A stretch of DNA of 64,000 nt from Sphaerisporangium sp040683095 (GCF_040683095.1 NZ_JBFBCI010000009.1:62001-126000), one strand, 5' to 3'. Shown: positions 1 through 8,826, numbered from the stretch's first letter. Numbers and translations: made by a program. Notes: generated by a model not told the origin, from the letters alone.

Positions 1-1
1 G

Positions 2-913
2 CACGACCGCGCCCTCGCGGCCGATCTCGCCGAACGGCTGGCACGGAAGATCGGCGCCGACCGCATCTTCCTCCCCTTCTGCGACACGGACGAGGAGGAC
101 CTCGTCGCGGAGGTCAAGGGCCGCCGCCTTTTCGAGCTGGACCGGGAACGCCTCGGCCGACTCGACGCGATGGTCGCGCTCCTGCACGGACCGAGCCTCG
201 ACGACGGTGTGTGTATGGAGATCGGATATGCCGCCGCCAGCGGCGTCCCGGTCGTCGTGGTCACCACCGACTTCCAGACCTATTCGCTGACCGAGTGGGA
301 CACCCTGCTCGACTTCCCCGATCCACTGATCCAGGCTGTGGCCCACCGGGTCGTGCGTGTTCCCAGCCTCGGCCCGTGGCCGTTGCCCGACCGCCAGGGC
401 CTCACTCGGTACGCGGAGTTCCGATTCCGGAACCTGTCCCAGGTCGACGCCGCGCTTGACGCCGCCGTCGAGGTACTGCTGAATCTGCCGGTCCCTGGGC
501 CACGGCCGGTGTGCGATACCGAGCCCGGAGTCGTTTATGTCGAGGGATCGCCCTATGCAGCGTGGGGCCCCGACCATCTGGCCGAAGCCTGCGTGGATGT
601 CGGCCACGGGGTGATCGTGCCCCAGCGCTTCACAGCCGCCGACCCAGTCGCGGGAGCCCTGGCGGATCTGACCGCGGTGTGTGCGGCGGCCAGGCTCCTG
701 GCCGACGTGTCCGGCCCAGAGACTCCCCCGGGAACCGCACTGCTGATCGGCGTCGCCCTGGCTTCCGGCGTGCGGATCGCCGCGTTCCACCCACGCCCGA
801 CGTACACCCATGCATCCGGCCGGGAGCCCAACTGGCGCAACCTCATGATCCAGTACGCCGCCGACGCTCTCCTCACCGACACCAAGGCGGTGCAGACATG
901 GCTGACGGTATGA
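2..913 (+). CDS. Nucleoside 2-deoxyribosyltransferase-like protein, 5' end cut by the window
   Basis: The frame is open from base 2, so the start lies upstream; 303 residues are visible. The first half has the nucleoside 2-deoxyribosyltransferase pattern: DAMVALLHGPSLDDG followed by MEIGYA, in which the Glu of ExG is the family nucleophile. The second half repeats the fold in weaker form: GPETPPG then LLIGVALASGV, where that Glu has become Leu, so it looks like a degenerate tandem copy. The family transfers 2-deoxyribose between bases or hydrolyses deoxynucleosides. The stop overlaps the following kinase start by 16 bases, which implies co-transcription and a shared role in nucleotide turnover. 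The exact substrate cannot be read from the sequence. Confidence 0.72.
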   Translation, partial: HDRALAADLAERLARKIGADRIFLPFCDTDEEDLVAEVKGRRLFELDRERLGRLDAMVALLHGPSLDDGVCMEIGYAAASGVPVVVVTTDFQTYSLTEWDTLLDFPDPLIQAVAHRVVRVPSLGPWPLPDRQGLTRYAEFRFRNLSQVDAALDAAVEVLLNLPVPGPRPVCDTEPGVVYVEGSPYAAWGPDHLAEACVDVGHGVIVPQRFTAADPVAGALADLTAVCAAARLLADVSGPETPPGTALLIGVALASGVRIAAFHPRPTYTHASGREPNWRNLMIQYAADALLTDTKAVQTWLTV

Positions 914-1410
914 ACCTCGACGAGATCGCCAGCACCTGCGACACACTCGTCCTCGAAGGCCCCGACGGAGTCGGCAAGAGCGCGCTGGCCGAGCGCTTAT
1001 CGAGGCGGCACGGTTTTGAGGTCGTGCACTCCCCAAAGACGCCCGATCACCTGGATTTGGCCAGCCGGTACCGGGCCATCCTCGGCGGTGCCGGCCGCAT
1101 CCTCTTCGATCGGTGCTTCATCAGTGAACTGGTGTACGGCCCGCTCTACCGCGGCAGGTCACGCATCACCTGGAGCCAGGCAATCGACCTGGCGGAGACC
1201 GTGATCGCCCGCTCCGGCCTTCTCGTCCACCTGACCGCACCCTCGGCCGTCATCCGCCGGCGCCTCCTCCATCGCGACGGCGAAGCCGTGAGTCTGGAGG
1301 AGGTGTCCGCCCTGACCACCGGCTACCAGCGAGTCTTCTCCACGCTCGCGGACTACACAAGGGTGCTCACTCTCGACACCACAGCCCTCGAACCGCCCTC
1401 GGCCGGGTGA
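898..1410 (+). CDS. Thymidylate-kinase-like P-loop nucleotide kinase
   Basis: A 170-residue protein with a Walker A GPDGVGKS near residues 21-28, a DR motif (ILFDRCFISE) near residue 80 and an Arg-rich lid segment (RRRLLHRDGE). These are the elements of dTMP-kinase-like (deoxy)nucleotide kinases. I chose ATG 898 because AAGGCGG sits 8 bases upstream; ATG 910 would instead give an ATGA overlap with the upstream stop. It is co-transcribed with the deoxyribosyltransferase-like gene. The substrate is uncertain, since this family is often misassigned to dTMP. A perfect hairpin spans its stop codon. Confidence 0.72.
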   Translation: MADGMNLDEIASTCDTLVLEGPDGVGKSALAERLSRRHGFEVVHSPKTPDHLDLASRYRAILGGAGRILFDRCFISELVYGPLYRGRSRITWSQAIDLAETVIARSGLLVHLTAPSAVIRRRLLHRDGEAVSLEEVSALTTGYQRVFSTLADYTRVLTLDTTALEPPSAG

Positions 1411-1424
1411 CCCCGGCCGAGGGC
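1395..1424 (+). terminator. Hairpin over the kinase stop codon
   Basis: Perfect 13-bp arms (1395-1407 and 1412-1424) flank a 4-base loop that holds the TGA stop. There is no T-run, which is usual for actinobacterial intrinsic terminators. Confidence 0.6.
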
Positions 1425-1491
1425 CGACATGCTGAAACCGCTACTCCCGCTAGGCTGCGATGGCACCCGCTGAACCGCCGCCGGAGGAGTC

Positions 1492-1797
1492 GTGGAAATC
1501 GCAGACGCCCAGAAGCTCGCCTGGGAGAACAAGACCCTCAAGGGGTTCAACCAGACAGACGTAGCTCTGGAGTTCGGCCTTTTGACCGCCGAGGTTGGGG
1601 AAGCCTTCACGGCCTGGCGCAAGGGCCTTCCCGATTTCGGGGAGGAACTGGCCGACGTGTTCCTCTACCTCACCGCCTTAGCGGAGATGAACGGCGTGGA
1701 CCTTGACTCCGAGGTCGCCCGAAAGATCGAGAAGAACACTCGGCGCACGTACGAGCGCAACGATCACGGAGCGCAGATCCGAACCAGCGACGAGTAG
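1492..1797 (+). CDS. MazG-like nucleotide pyrophosphohydrolase
   Basis: A 101-residue all-alpha protein with the MazG metal-binding pattern: an Glu-bearing helix LLTAEVGEAF at about residues 30-39, then EELADVFLYL at about residues 52-61. MazG-family enzymes hydrolyse NTPs or dNTPs to NMP and pyrophosphate using Mg. The start is GTG 1492, preceded by GGAGGAG at 1483-1489. It follows the kinase by 81 bp but lies behind a hairpin, so it may have its own promoter. With the two upstream genes it forms a nucleotide-handling cassette. It is a single-domain MazG, shorter than E. coli MazG (about 260 residues), as in many actinobacterial and phage relatives. Confidence 0.8.
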   Translation: MEIADAQKLAWENKTLKGFNQTDVALEFGLLTAEVGEAFTAWRKGLPDFGEELADVFLYLTALAEMNGVDLDSEVARKIEKNTRRTYERNDHGAQIRTSDE

Positions 1798-2200
1798 GCG
1801 AGAGGCCGGCTCCTGGCGACGGTGCCGATCGGGCATCCGATCAGGTCGGCGGCCTCGGCGTAGGGCAGGCCCGCGAGCTGGGTGAGGACGACGCCTGGCG
1901 GAGGTCGGGCGGCACCTTGTCCAGCAGGTCGGCCAGGGCCATGCCGTCGTCCGCACCGGGCAGGCCACGCGGCTGGCACCGTTCCGCGGCCATCTGCCAG
2001 TCCGGCACGTCGGCGACGACCGGGCGCGCGGCCGCCGTGCGGAAGCGGTCGACGACGCCGGCGCGAGCCGTCCGAGCTCGTACCGGTAGATGCCGCGGTC
2101 GCCGGCGAGCAGGCACCGGCGTTCCCCCGCCTTGTCCGCCGCCGCCACCATGCGCCAGCCCGAAGGTCAGCGCTTCCAGTACGGCGATGGTCACCGGGGG
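1795..2200 (-). pseudogene. Decayed ECF RNA polymerase sigma factor
   Basis: No single frame is intact, but minus-strand pieces line up as a sigma-70 ECF protein. ALTFGLAHG then ADKAGERRCLLAGDRGIYR resembles the region 2 end; DLLDKVPPDLR (2nd frame) runs into VVLTQLAGLPYAEAADLIGC and PIGTVARSR (3rd frame), which is the region 4 helix-turn-helix. At least two frame changes separate these pieces, near 2150 and 1900. It is convergent with the MazG gene and divergent from the TIGR02680 ATPase. The outer limits are approximate; a further N-terminal piece may extend to about 2270. Confidence 0.65.
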
Positions 2201-2369
2201 CTCCGATCTGCTCGCAGCGGCGACGCGGACGAACCAGATAGTCGTCCGTCGCCGCCGGTCGCCGTTCCGGCGGGTTCGTGTCCGGCGCGCCGGGACGTCG
2301 CCAGACGCTAATGTGTTCGACGTGCAGCTCAGGTCCGACTCCCGCGTCCCCGGTCCCGCAGGTCAGGTC

Positions 2370-5300
2370 GTGGAGGTGGGCCGCCGGTTCAAGCCGTCGC
2401 GGGCCGGGCTGATCAACATCTGGGACTACACGGACGAGGAGTTCGTGTTCGCGGACGGGCGGCTGGTGCTGCGCGGGCACAACGGCTCGGGCAAGACCAA
2501 GGCGCTGGAGGTGCTGTTCCCGTTCGTCCTGGACGGCGTGGTCGACGCCCGCCGCCTGGATCCGTTCAGCGGCGAGAACCGCACCATGAAGTCCAACCTG
2601 CTGTACCGCGGGCAGGAGTCCGAGCACGGCTTCGTGTGGATGGAGTTCGCCGACGGCGCGCGGACCGTCACGCTCGTCATCGCCCTGCACGCCCACAAGG
2701 ACCGCCCCGAGGTCAAACGGGCCTACTTCGTGACGGACAAGCGGCTCGGCGTCGACTTCGGGCTGCTGACCGGCGACTCCCGCCCGCTGACCGAGCGCCA
2801 GCTCAAGGCCGTGCTCGGGCCGGGGGCCTGGCACAACAACCCCACCGACTACCGGGAGGCCGTGGACGCCGCCCTGTTCGGCCTCGGCCGGGAACGCTAC
2901 ACCCAGCTCCTCGACCTGCTGCTCGCGCTGCGCCGTCCCCTGCTGGCCAAGGACCTCGACCCGGCGAAGGTGTCCGACACCCTCACCGCCGGGCTGAGCC
3001 CCGTCTCCGACGAGCTCGTCGAGCAGGCCTCGCGCGACTTCGAGAACCTCGCCGCCGTGCAGCGCCTGATGGACGACCTCGCGGCGGCCGACGGCGCCGC
3101 CCGGGCGTTCCTGGAGCGCTACGGCGGTTACCTGCGGGTCGCGGCGCGCGCCCACCTCGACCGCGTCCGGGTCCGCACCGAGCAGGCCGTGCGGCACGCG
3201 GCGGCGGTGAGCGAGGCGAGCGCCGAGGCGCGGCGCGCGGAGGCCGCCCAGCGCGAGGCCGAGGAGGCCGCCGGGGCCGCGGCCGCCGAGCGGAACACGC
3301 TGGAAGGCACACTGGAGGGCCTGAAGCGGCACGAGGCGTACACCGCGCAGGGCGAGCTGGAGAGCACGCGCCGCCTCGTCGCCCAGGGCGCCCAGGAGAT
3401 CGCGCGGGCCCGGGAGGCGAACGCCCGCGCCGCCGAGCACATCGCCCAGCTCCGCGGTGAGGCGGAGGACGTCGAGCGGCGGCTCGGGAGCACCCGTGAG
3501 GCGGCGCTCCGGCTGGCCACCGCCAAGACCGAGGCGGCCGAGCTCGCCGGGATCACCCCGGACGCCACCCCGCTCGTCGAGGACGCCGACGGTGCGGGCG
3601 GATCCGTGGACGGGGCCGCAGCCCTCCAGGAGGTCAGGGCGCAGGCCGCCGCCCGGCTGCAGGACGTCGAGGACGTCCGGCTGCGCCTGGGGAAGGCCCG
3701 CGAGGCCGAGCGGGAACGGGCACGCGCCGACGAGGCCGCGCGCCGCTCGCGCCAGAAGACCGACGACGCCGAGCGGGCCTGCGATGACGCCGAGGAGGGC
3801 GTCGGACGGGCGCGCGTCCGTGCTGAGGACGAACTGCGCGCCTGGGCCGCCAGGTGGTCGGCGGAGCACGCCGCCCCCGATGCCGGCACCGTCGGCGCCG
3901 CCGCCGCCGAGGCCCTCGCCGCCGCGCTGGCCCGCGCGGGCGAGGCGGGAGCCCCGAGCCTCGCCGAGGTCTTCGGCGACCTGACCGAGGCCCGGCGCAC
4001 GACGCTCGCCGCGGGCGTGGCGGCGGTGGAGGCCCGGCTGGAGCGCGTCGCCGCCGAGACCCGCCGTCTCACCACCCTGCGGGACGAGGTCGCGGCCGAG
4101 TGCGACCGCCGCTCGCCGCCGGCCGTCACGCCGACCGGGACGCGCGGCCGGGCGCGCCGCTGTGGCGGCTCGTCCGCTTCGCCGCCGACGTCTCCGCCGG
4201 CGAGGCGGCGGCCGTGGAGGGCGCCCTGGACGCGGCGGGCCTGCTCACCGCGTGGATCCACCCCGACCCCCGGCACACCGCCCAGGCCCTGGAGCAGGTG
4301 GAACCGGACGCCTACCTGCTCCCACATCCCGGCTCGGGCGAGGAGGGGACGCTCTCGGCCGTGGCCTCCGCGAACGGATCGCGATCCCCCGCCTTACCCG
4401 CCGGGCGGACGCTGGCGAGCATCCTCGTGCCCGAGGAGCAGGACCTCGTACCCGTCGCGGTCGTGTCCGCGGTGCTCGGCTCGATCGCGCTGGCCGGCGA
4501 GCTCACCCTCACCACCCCCGCGCCCGCGATCAGCACGCGCGGCCACTACAGCCTCGGCGTCCAGGTGGGGGCGGGGCCCAAACCCGCCGCCGAGTACATC
4601 GGCGCGACCAACCGCGCGGCCCGGCGGAAGGCGAGGATCGCCGAGTACAGGCGGCTGCTGGAGTCCGGGGAACGCGACCGGGCGGCGGCCGAGGCCGAGC
4701 GCGAGACGCTCCGGGAACGGCTGGACGACCTCGGCCGGGCCAGGTCCGAGCTGCGCCGCCTGGGCAAGGAGGTCCCCGCCGCCGTGGCGGCGCTCGCGGA
4801 GCGGTCGACGCTGCTGGCCGCCGCCCGCGCGCAGCACGCCGAGGCCGCGACCGCGCTCGACGCCGCGACGGCCGAGGTGGACGCCGAGCGGCGCAGGCTC
4901 CGGCAGGCCGCCGCCGAGCGGGGCATGCCGTCCGGCGAGGAGGAGGTCGAGGCGGTCGCCCGCGCGGTCGCGGACTACACCACCGCCGTGGAACGCCTCC
5001 TGCGGGGTGCTCGGGGTGGACGCCGGGCCGTCCTGGCCGGACCGGTCCCGCTGGGAGGAGCCGGAGCGGGCCGTGACCGAGATCGTCGAGCGGCTCTCCG
5101 GGTGCGAGCCCGCCGAGGCCGTCCGGTCGGTCCTCCCGGACGGCGCCGTGGAGCTGCTGGCGCTGTGCGAGGCCGCCACCGTGGGCCGCCAGGCGGGGGA
5201 GGCCGCGCGCAAGACCGCGCGCGACCGCATGTCCGAGGCACTGAAGGAGTTCGACGACGCGCTGACCGCCTGCGAGGAGGACTACCGGCTGGACTGGGAG

Positions 5301-6287
5301 CAGGGCGAGTCCGTGGTGGTCGTGCGGGTGCACGACGCCGACGGCCGCCACGCGGTCGCCGAGTTCGCGCGCCGCGTCGCCGAGCGCGCCCGCGAGCAGG
5401 GCGTCCTGCTGGAGGAACGCGAGCGCACGGTCCTGGAGGACGAGCTGCTCGCCGGGCTGGCCCGGCAGATCTCCGACCGCGTCTCCGTGGCCAGGGAGCT
5501 GGTCAAGGGCATGGACGCCGATACCCGGTCCCGGCCGATGTCGACGGGTACGACGGTCGGCATCCGCTGGGTGGCCTCCGACAAGATCACCGACCTGCAG
5601 TGGGAGGTCTCGGCGCTGCTGGAGCAGGACGGGCCCGGCGCCGACCGGCTCGCCGAGCTGCGCCGCCTGATCCGGCAGATGATCCGCGAGTACCGGGCGG
5701 GCCATCCCCGGGCTACGTACAAGGAGGTCCTGTTCGCCGTCCTGGACTACCGGGCCTGGCGCTCGTTCGAGCTGCGGCTCAAGGTGCCCGGTGAGGACGA
5801 GGTGCGGCTGAGCAAGAAGCGCCACTCCCAGATGTCGGGCGGCGAGAAATCGGCCGCGATCCACCTGCCGCTGTTCGCCGCGGCGAACGCCCTGTACTCG
5901 TCGGCGTCCGGCGGCTGTCCCCGCATGATCGCGCTGGACGAGGCGTTCGCCGGCATCGACGACGTCTACAAGCCAGACCTGCTGGGGCTCACCGTCCGCT
6001 ACGACCTGGACGTCTTCATGACCGGCCACGACCTGTGGGCGCGGTACGAGACGGTGCCCGCGGCGGCGCACTACGACATGCACAGCGACAAGGCGTCGCA
6101 CACGGTGTCGGCGATGCTCGTCCTGTGGGACGGCTGCGAGCTGGTGGACTCGGCGGCCGGCTTCTCCGGCAACGAGGAACTGGCCAAGGAACTCCTGGGC
6201 TTCGCCCCGACCAGACGCGGCCCCCTGGAGGCCGGCCTCCTCGAAGCCGGCCTCATGACCCGGGACGCCGGCCCGGGCGAGGACTGA
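2370..6287 (+). CDS. TIGR02680-family SMC/Rad50-like ATPase (JetC-type), with a displaced middle frame
   Basis: The N-terminus carries RFKPSRAGLINIWDY and Walker A LRGHNGSGKTKALEVLFPF. The middle is long Ala/Glu/Arg coiled coil. The C-terminus has the SbcC-like signature HSQMSGGEKSA and Walker B MIALDEAFAGIDD. This is the TIGR02680 protein of the four-gene DUF2397/2398/2399 neighbourhood, a Wadjet-like anti-plasmid SMC system; no partner gene lies in the window. The family-like frame leaves at about 4110-4120 and returns at about 4996-5010. Between them a second frame encodes typical sequence (APLWRLV, KPAAEYIGA), while the original frame is Pro/Arg/Ser-rich nonsense without stops. That is a -1 change compensated by a +1. 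Either sequencing error or a damaged gene fits. The start is uncertain: GTG 2370 is the best guess, with GTG 2313 and 2322 as alternatives. Confidence 0.75.
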   Translation: MEVGRRFKPSRAGLINIWDYTDEEFVFADGRLVLRGHNGSGKTKALEVLFPFVLDGVVDARRLDPFSGENRTMKSNLLYRGQESEHGFVWMEFADGARTVTLVIALHAHKDRPEVKRAYFVTDKRLGVDFGLLTGDSRPLTERQLKAVLGPGAWHNNPTDYREAVDAALFGLGRERYTQLLDLLLALRRPLLAKDLDPAKVSDTLTAGLSPVSDELVEQASRDFENLAAVQRLMDDLAAADGAARAFLERYGGYLRVAARAHLDRVRVRTEQAVRHAAAVSEASAEARRAEAAQREAEEAAGAAAAERNTLEGTLEGLKRHEAYTAQGELESTRRLVAQGAQEIARAREANARAAEHIAQLRGEAEDVERRLGSTREAALRLATAKTEAAELAGITPDATPLVEDADGAGGSVDGAAALQEVRAQAAARLQDVEDVRLRLGKAREAERERARADEAARRSRQKTDDAERACDDAEEGVGRARVRAEDELRAWAARWSAEHAAPDAGTVGAAAAEALAAALARAGEAGAPSLAEVFGDLTEARRTTLAAGVAAVEARLERVAAETRRLTTLRDEVAAECDRRSPPAVTPTGTRGRARRCGGSSASPPTSPPARRRPWRAPWTRRACSPRGSTPTPGTPPRPWSRWNRTPTCSHIPARARRGRSRPWPPRTDRDPPPYPPGGRWRASSCPRSRTSYPSRSCPRCSARSRWPASSPSPPPRPRSARAATTASASRWGRGPNPPPSTSARPTARPGGRRGSPSTGGCWSPGNATGRRPRPSARRSGNGWTTSAGPGPSCAAWARRSPPPWRRSRSGRRCWPPPARSTPRPRPRSTPRRPRWTPSGAGSGRPPPSGACRPARRRSRRSPARSRTTPPPWNASCGVLGVDAGPSWPDRSRWEEPERAVTEIVERLSGCEPAEAVRSVLPDGAVELLALCEAATVGRQAGEAARKTARDRMSEALKEFDDALTACEEDYRLDWEQGESVVVVRVHDADGRHAVAEFARRVAERAREQGVLLEERERTVLEDELLAGLARQISDRVSVARELVKGMDADTRSRPMSTGTTVGIRWVASDKITDLQWEVSALLEQDGPGADRLAELRRLIRQMIREYRAGHPRATYKEVLFAVLDYRAWRSFELRLKVPGEDEVRLSKKRHSQMSGGEKSAAIHLPLFAAANALYSSASGGCPRMIALDEAFAGIDDVYKPDLLGLTVRYDLDVFMTGHDLWARYETVPAAAHYDMHSDKASHTVSAMLVLWDGCELVDSAAGFSGNEELAKELLGFAPTRRGPLEAGLLEAGLMTRDAGPGED

Positions 6288-6330
6288 CGGGGACTGACGG
6301 GGAGTGACGAGAACTGACTGGGACGACCGG
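6279..6330. repeat. Five imperfect 10-bp tandem units over the ATPase stop
   Basis: The unit is close to GGACTGACGG, in register every 10 bases from 6281. The TGA stop of the ATPase is inside the first unit, and further TGA triplets recur downstream in other frames. Confidence 0.75.
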
Positions 6331-6395
6331 CGGGGATCGGCTGGGCGGTCACGGGTGAGGGCGGCCTGGTGCCCGAGAGGGGCCGGTCACCGCTC

Positions 6396-7310
6396 CTATG
6401 CTCGCGCGGTCGTGAGCCGGGGCCTTGGGTGGCTCCAGTAGCCCATGGCGCACACCTGGTCGCGGGAAAGTCCCCGGTCGCAGGTGAGGTGGCGGCGCAG
6501 GCGCTGGATCATCAGGGACTCGCCGCCGGCCCATACCTGACCCCGGCCGGGCGGCAGGTCCAGGCCTCGTACGACGTCCGTCAGCGCGCGGCTCTCTCCT
6601 GGCGCGCGGTCGCCGCGGTGTACCCAGTGCACCTCGGGATGCGCCGCGTCCAGGGCCGCCCGCTCGGTGGCGTCGCGCACCTCGGCCACGGCGATGTGCC
6701 GGTGCCCGGCGGGGAGCGTCTCGGCGATGGCGGCGATGGACGGCAGCGCGGTCTCGTCGCCCACGAGCAGCGTCCAGGACGCCGTGGGGTCGGTCACCCA
6801 GTGGACACGGGTGCCCGCGAACCCGACGCGGTCGCCGGGTGCCGCGGTGCGCGCCCACGATGAGCCGCGGCCCTCGTCGGCCTCCGCCATGGTGCTCTGG
6901 CTCCCGTCGGCCTCGGCCACGGCGCCGTGGTCCTCGTCGCCGTGGTCGAAGAAGTCGATCGTGACCAGTCCGGCGTCCCGGTCGTAGAGGCGCACGGTGT
7001 AGTTGGCCCAGTGCTGCCCGGGCGTCCCCTCGGGGAAGCGCCAGCGTCCCCGCTCGGGCAGGACGATCCCGGCCGCGCCGGACGCGGGCCAGATCAGGGT
7101 GATGATCTCGGCGGGCTCCTCGACGGGCAGGGGGACGTCGCAGTCCAGGCGGAGGACGAGGCGGCGCATGAGTGGGGAGAGCGGCGTGGCGGAGACGACC
7201 TCCAGCAGGCCGGTGGCCTTCGGGAACGGCCGGACGCGCGGCCTCGGCCGGTGTCGCTCGCCCTCGGGTACGTGGCGGCCGGGTCGCGGCGGGCGGGCGA
7301 GATCGGTCAC
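6396..7310 (-). CDS. Siderophore-interacting protein (ferric-siderophore reductase)
   Basis: A 304-residue cytoplasmic flavoprotein of the SIP/ViuB family. Landmarks are the FAD-contact motif NYTVRLYD (103-110), LLVGDETALP (181-190), VWAGGE (259-264) and the terminal GYW (290-292). The family reduces Fe(III) in imported siderophores using NAD(P)H or ferredoxin, releasing Fe(II). It lies 112 bp downstream of the ornithine hydroxylase on the same strand and probably shares its iron-box promoter. An acidic stretch (about 123-150) with two AEADxG units looks like a small in-frame expansion compared with the usual length of about 280 residues. The ORF starts just after a C-rich segment, and the start is not firmly fixed. 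Confidence 0.9.
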   Translation of the reverse strand: MTDLARPPRPGRHVPEGERHRPRPRVRPFPKATGLLEVVSATPLSPLMRRLVLRLDCDVPLPVEEPAEIITLIWPASGAAGIVLPERGRWRFPEGTPGQHWANYTVRLYDRDAGLVTIDFFDHGDEDHGAVAEADGSQSTMAEADEGRGSSWARTAAPGDRVGFAGTRVHWVTDPTASWTLLVGDETALPSIAAIAETLPAGHRHIAVAEVRDATERAALDAAHPEVHWVHRGDRAPGESRALTDVVRGLDLPPGRGQVWAGGESLMIQRLRRHLTCDRGLSRDQVCAMGYWSHPRPRLTTARA

Positions 7311-7422
7311 GGGCGGCCTTTCCGGGTGTCGGGGACGCGCGGGATGCCTGGACGGGCGGACGGTCGCATCCCGGCGGGAGTCGCGTCCCCGGCGTGAGAG
7401 GACGGAGGAGGGACGGGGACGG

Positions 7423-8769
7423 TCAGCGGGAGGGGGCGCTGAGGGGGACGGTGGGCGTCGCGCGGCGGACGAGCAGGGAGTCGCGGATCTCGCCCGCGCG
7501 GATCGCCGTGGTGGACAGCAGCGTGGACGTGATGCCGTGCGTGTGCTCGGTGCCGCCCTGGAGGTAGATGCCCGCGGTGACCGGGGGGCACAGCTCGACC
7601 CGGTGGTCGCGCCCGACGCGGACGCCGTCCTCCTCGTCGCGCAGGCACAGCTTGGCCGTCTCGCCGAGCAGGGAGGCGATGTCGGGGGAGCGGTAGCCGG
7701 TGGCGTGGACGAGCAGGTCCGCGGTGACCACCTCGTGCTCGCCGGTGGGCAGGTACTCGACGGCGATCTCCAGGCCGTCGTCCAGCGTGCGCACGTCGCG
7801 GATGCGGGAGACGTTCAGCATGCGCAGCCGCTCCTCACCTCGCACCTTCTCGCGGTAGCTCGTGGCGTACAGCGCCTCGATGAGGTCCATGTCGACGACC
7901 GAGTAGTTGGTGCCGCGGTGGTAGTCGAACAGGGAGCGCTTCACCGAGGGCGGGGAGTTGAAGTAGACGTCGACCGCCTCGGGGTCGAAGATGCGGTTGG
8001 CGAAGGGGCTGTCGTCGGCCGGGGTGTAGCCGTACTTGGCGAACACCGCGCAGACCTCGGCGCCGGTGAACGTGCGGTGCAGGTAGTCGACGGCCTCGGC
8101 GGCGCTCTGCCCGGCGCCGAGCACCAGCGCGCGTCGTACGGGGGTGCCCGCGGCGGCCAGCTCGGCGACGCGCGGGAGCAGCTCGCTGTTGTGGAAGACG
8201 CGGTCGGACAGGACGGTGCCGGGCGGCAGGTGGGGCTCCATGCCGACCGCCAGGCAGACGTTGCGGGCGCGGCGCACGACCGTCCGGGACGGGTCGCCGG
8301 GGACCGCGCTGCGCACGTCGAACCAGCGCACCTCGCCGTTCTCGGCCGTCACCGGTTCGACGGCGAGCACCTCGGCGTCGTAGTCGACCAGGTGGGCGAC
8401 CCGGGCGGCGGCCCACTCGAAGTAGTCGTGGAACTCCACGCGCAGGGGGAACAACGTCTTCTGGTTGAGGAAGTCGACGAGCCTGCCGCACGCGCGCAGG
8501 TAGCACAGGAAGCTGAAGTCGCTCGACGGGTCGCGCATGGTGACGAGGTCCTTCAGGAAGGAGACCTGCATCGTCGCGTCGTCGATGAGCATGCCGCGGT
8601 GCCAGCCGAAGCGCGGCTGCCTCTCCAGGAACCCGGCCACCAGACGGTCCGCGACGGCGGCCGTGGCGTTGTGCTCCTCGACGGCTATGGCCAGCGCCAG
8701 GTTCGACGGCCCGAAACCGACGCCCAGGATGTCATAGACGATGTCCGGCCCACTGTGCAGTGCGTTCAC
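7423..8769 (-). CDS. L-ornithine N5-monooxygenase (siderophore biosynthesis)
   Basis: A 448-residue flavin-dependent N-hydroxylase of the SidA/PvdA/IucD/CchB family. It carries the FAD motif GVGFGPSN (16-23), the substrate region RFGWHRGMLIDDATMQVSFL (53-72), an NADPH Rossmann motif VLGAGQSAAE (216-225) and the C-terminal ATGYR (356-360). It converts L-ornithine to N5-hydroxyornithine with NADPH and O2, giving the hydroxamate precursor. The start is GTG 8769, because AAAGGAGG lies 10 bases upstream; the longer frame to 8829 would run into the iron boxes. It is divergent from the formyltransferase and leads the operon with the reductase. Confidence 0.93.
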   Translation of the reverse strand: MNALHSGPDIVYDILGVGFGPSNLALAIAVEEHNATAAVADRLVAGFLERQPRFGWHRGMLIDDATMQVSFLKDLVTMRDPSSDFSFLCYLRACGRLVDFLNQKTLFPLRVEFHDYFEWAAARVAHLVDYDAEVLAVEPVTAENGEVRWFDVRSAVPGDPSRTVVRRARNVCLAVGMEPHLPPGTVLSDRVFHNSELLPRVAELAAAGTPVRRALVLGAGQSAAEAVDYLHRTFTGAEVCAVFAKYGYTPADDSPFANRIFDPEAVDVYFNSPPSVKRSLFDYHRGTNYSVVDMDLIEALYATSYREKVRGEERLRMLNVSRIRDVRTLDDGLEIAVEYLPTGEHEVVTADLLVHATGYRSPDIASLLGETAKLCLRDEEDGVRVGRDHRVELCPPVTAGIYLQGGTEHTHGITSTLLSTTAIRAGEIRDSLLVRRATPTVPLSAPSR

Positions 8770-8807
8770 CGCGGCATCTCCTCCTTTTTCGCCTGCCACA
8801 TGGTAGA

Positions 8808-8826
8808 TAAGGTTAGCCTTACCTTG
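8808..8826. promoter_or_regulatory. Iron box 1 (IdeR/DmdR site)
   Basis: TAAGGTTAGCCTTACCTTG is close to the actinobacterial consensus TTAGGTTAGGCTAACCTAA. It lies 39 bases upstream of the hydroxylase GTG, in position to repress that leftward promoter when iron is plentiful. Confidence 0.88.

Noticed and set aside
4110..5010. Programmed ribosomal frameshifting in the SMC gene
   Set aside because: Two opposite shifts 890 bases apart would both be required and I see no slippery site with a structure; indels are simpler.
4530..6101. Long antisense open frame across the SMC gene
   Set aside because: Arg/Pro/Val-rich shadow translation; the plus strand carries the conserved signature and Walker B motifs.
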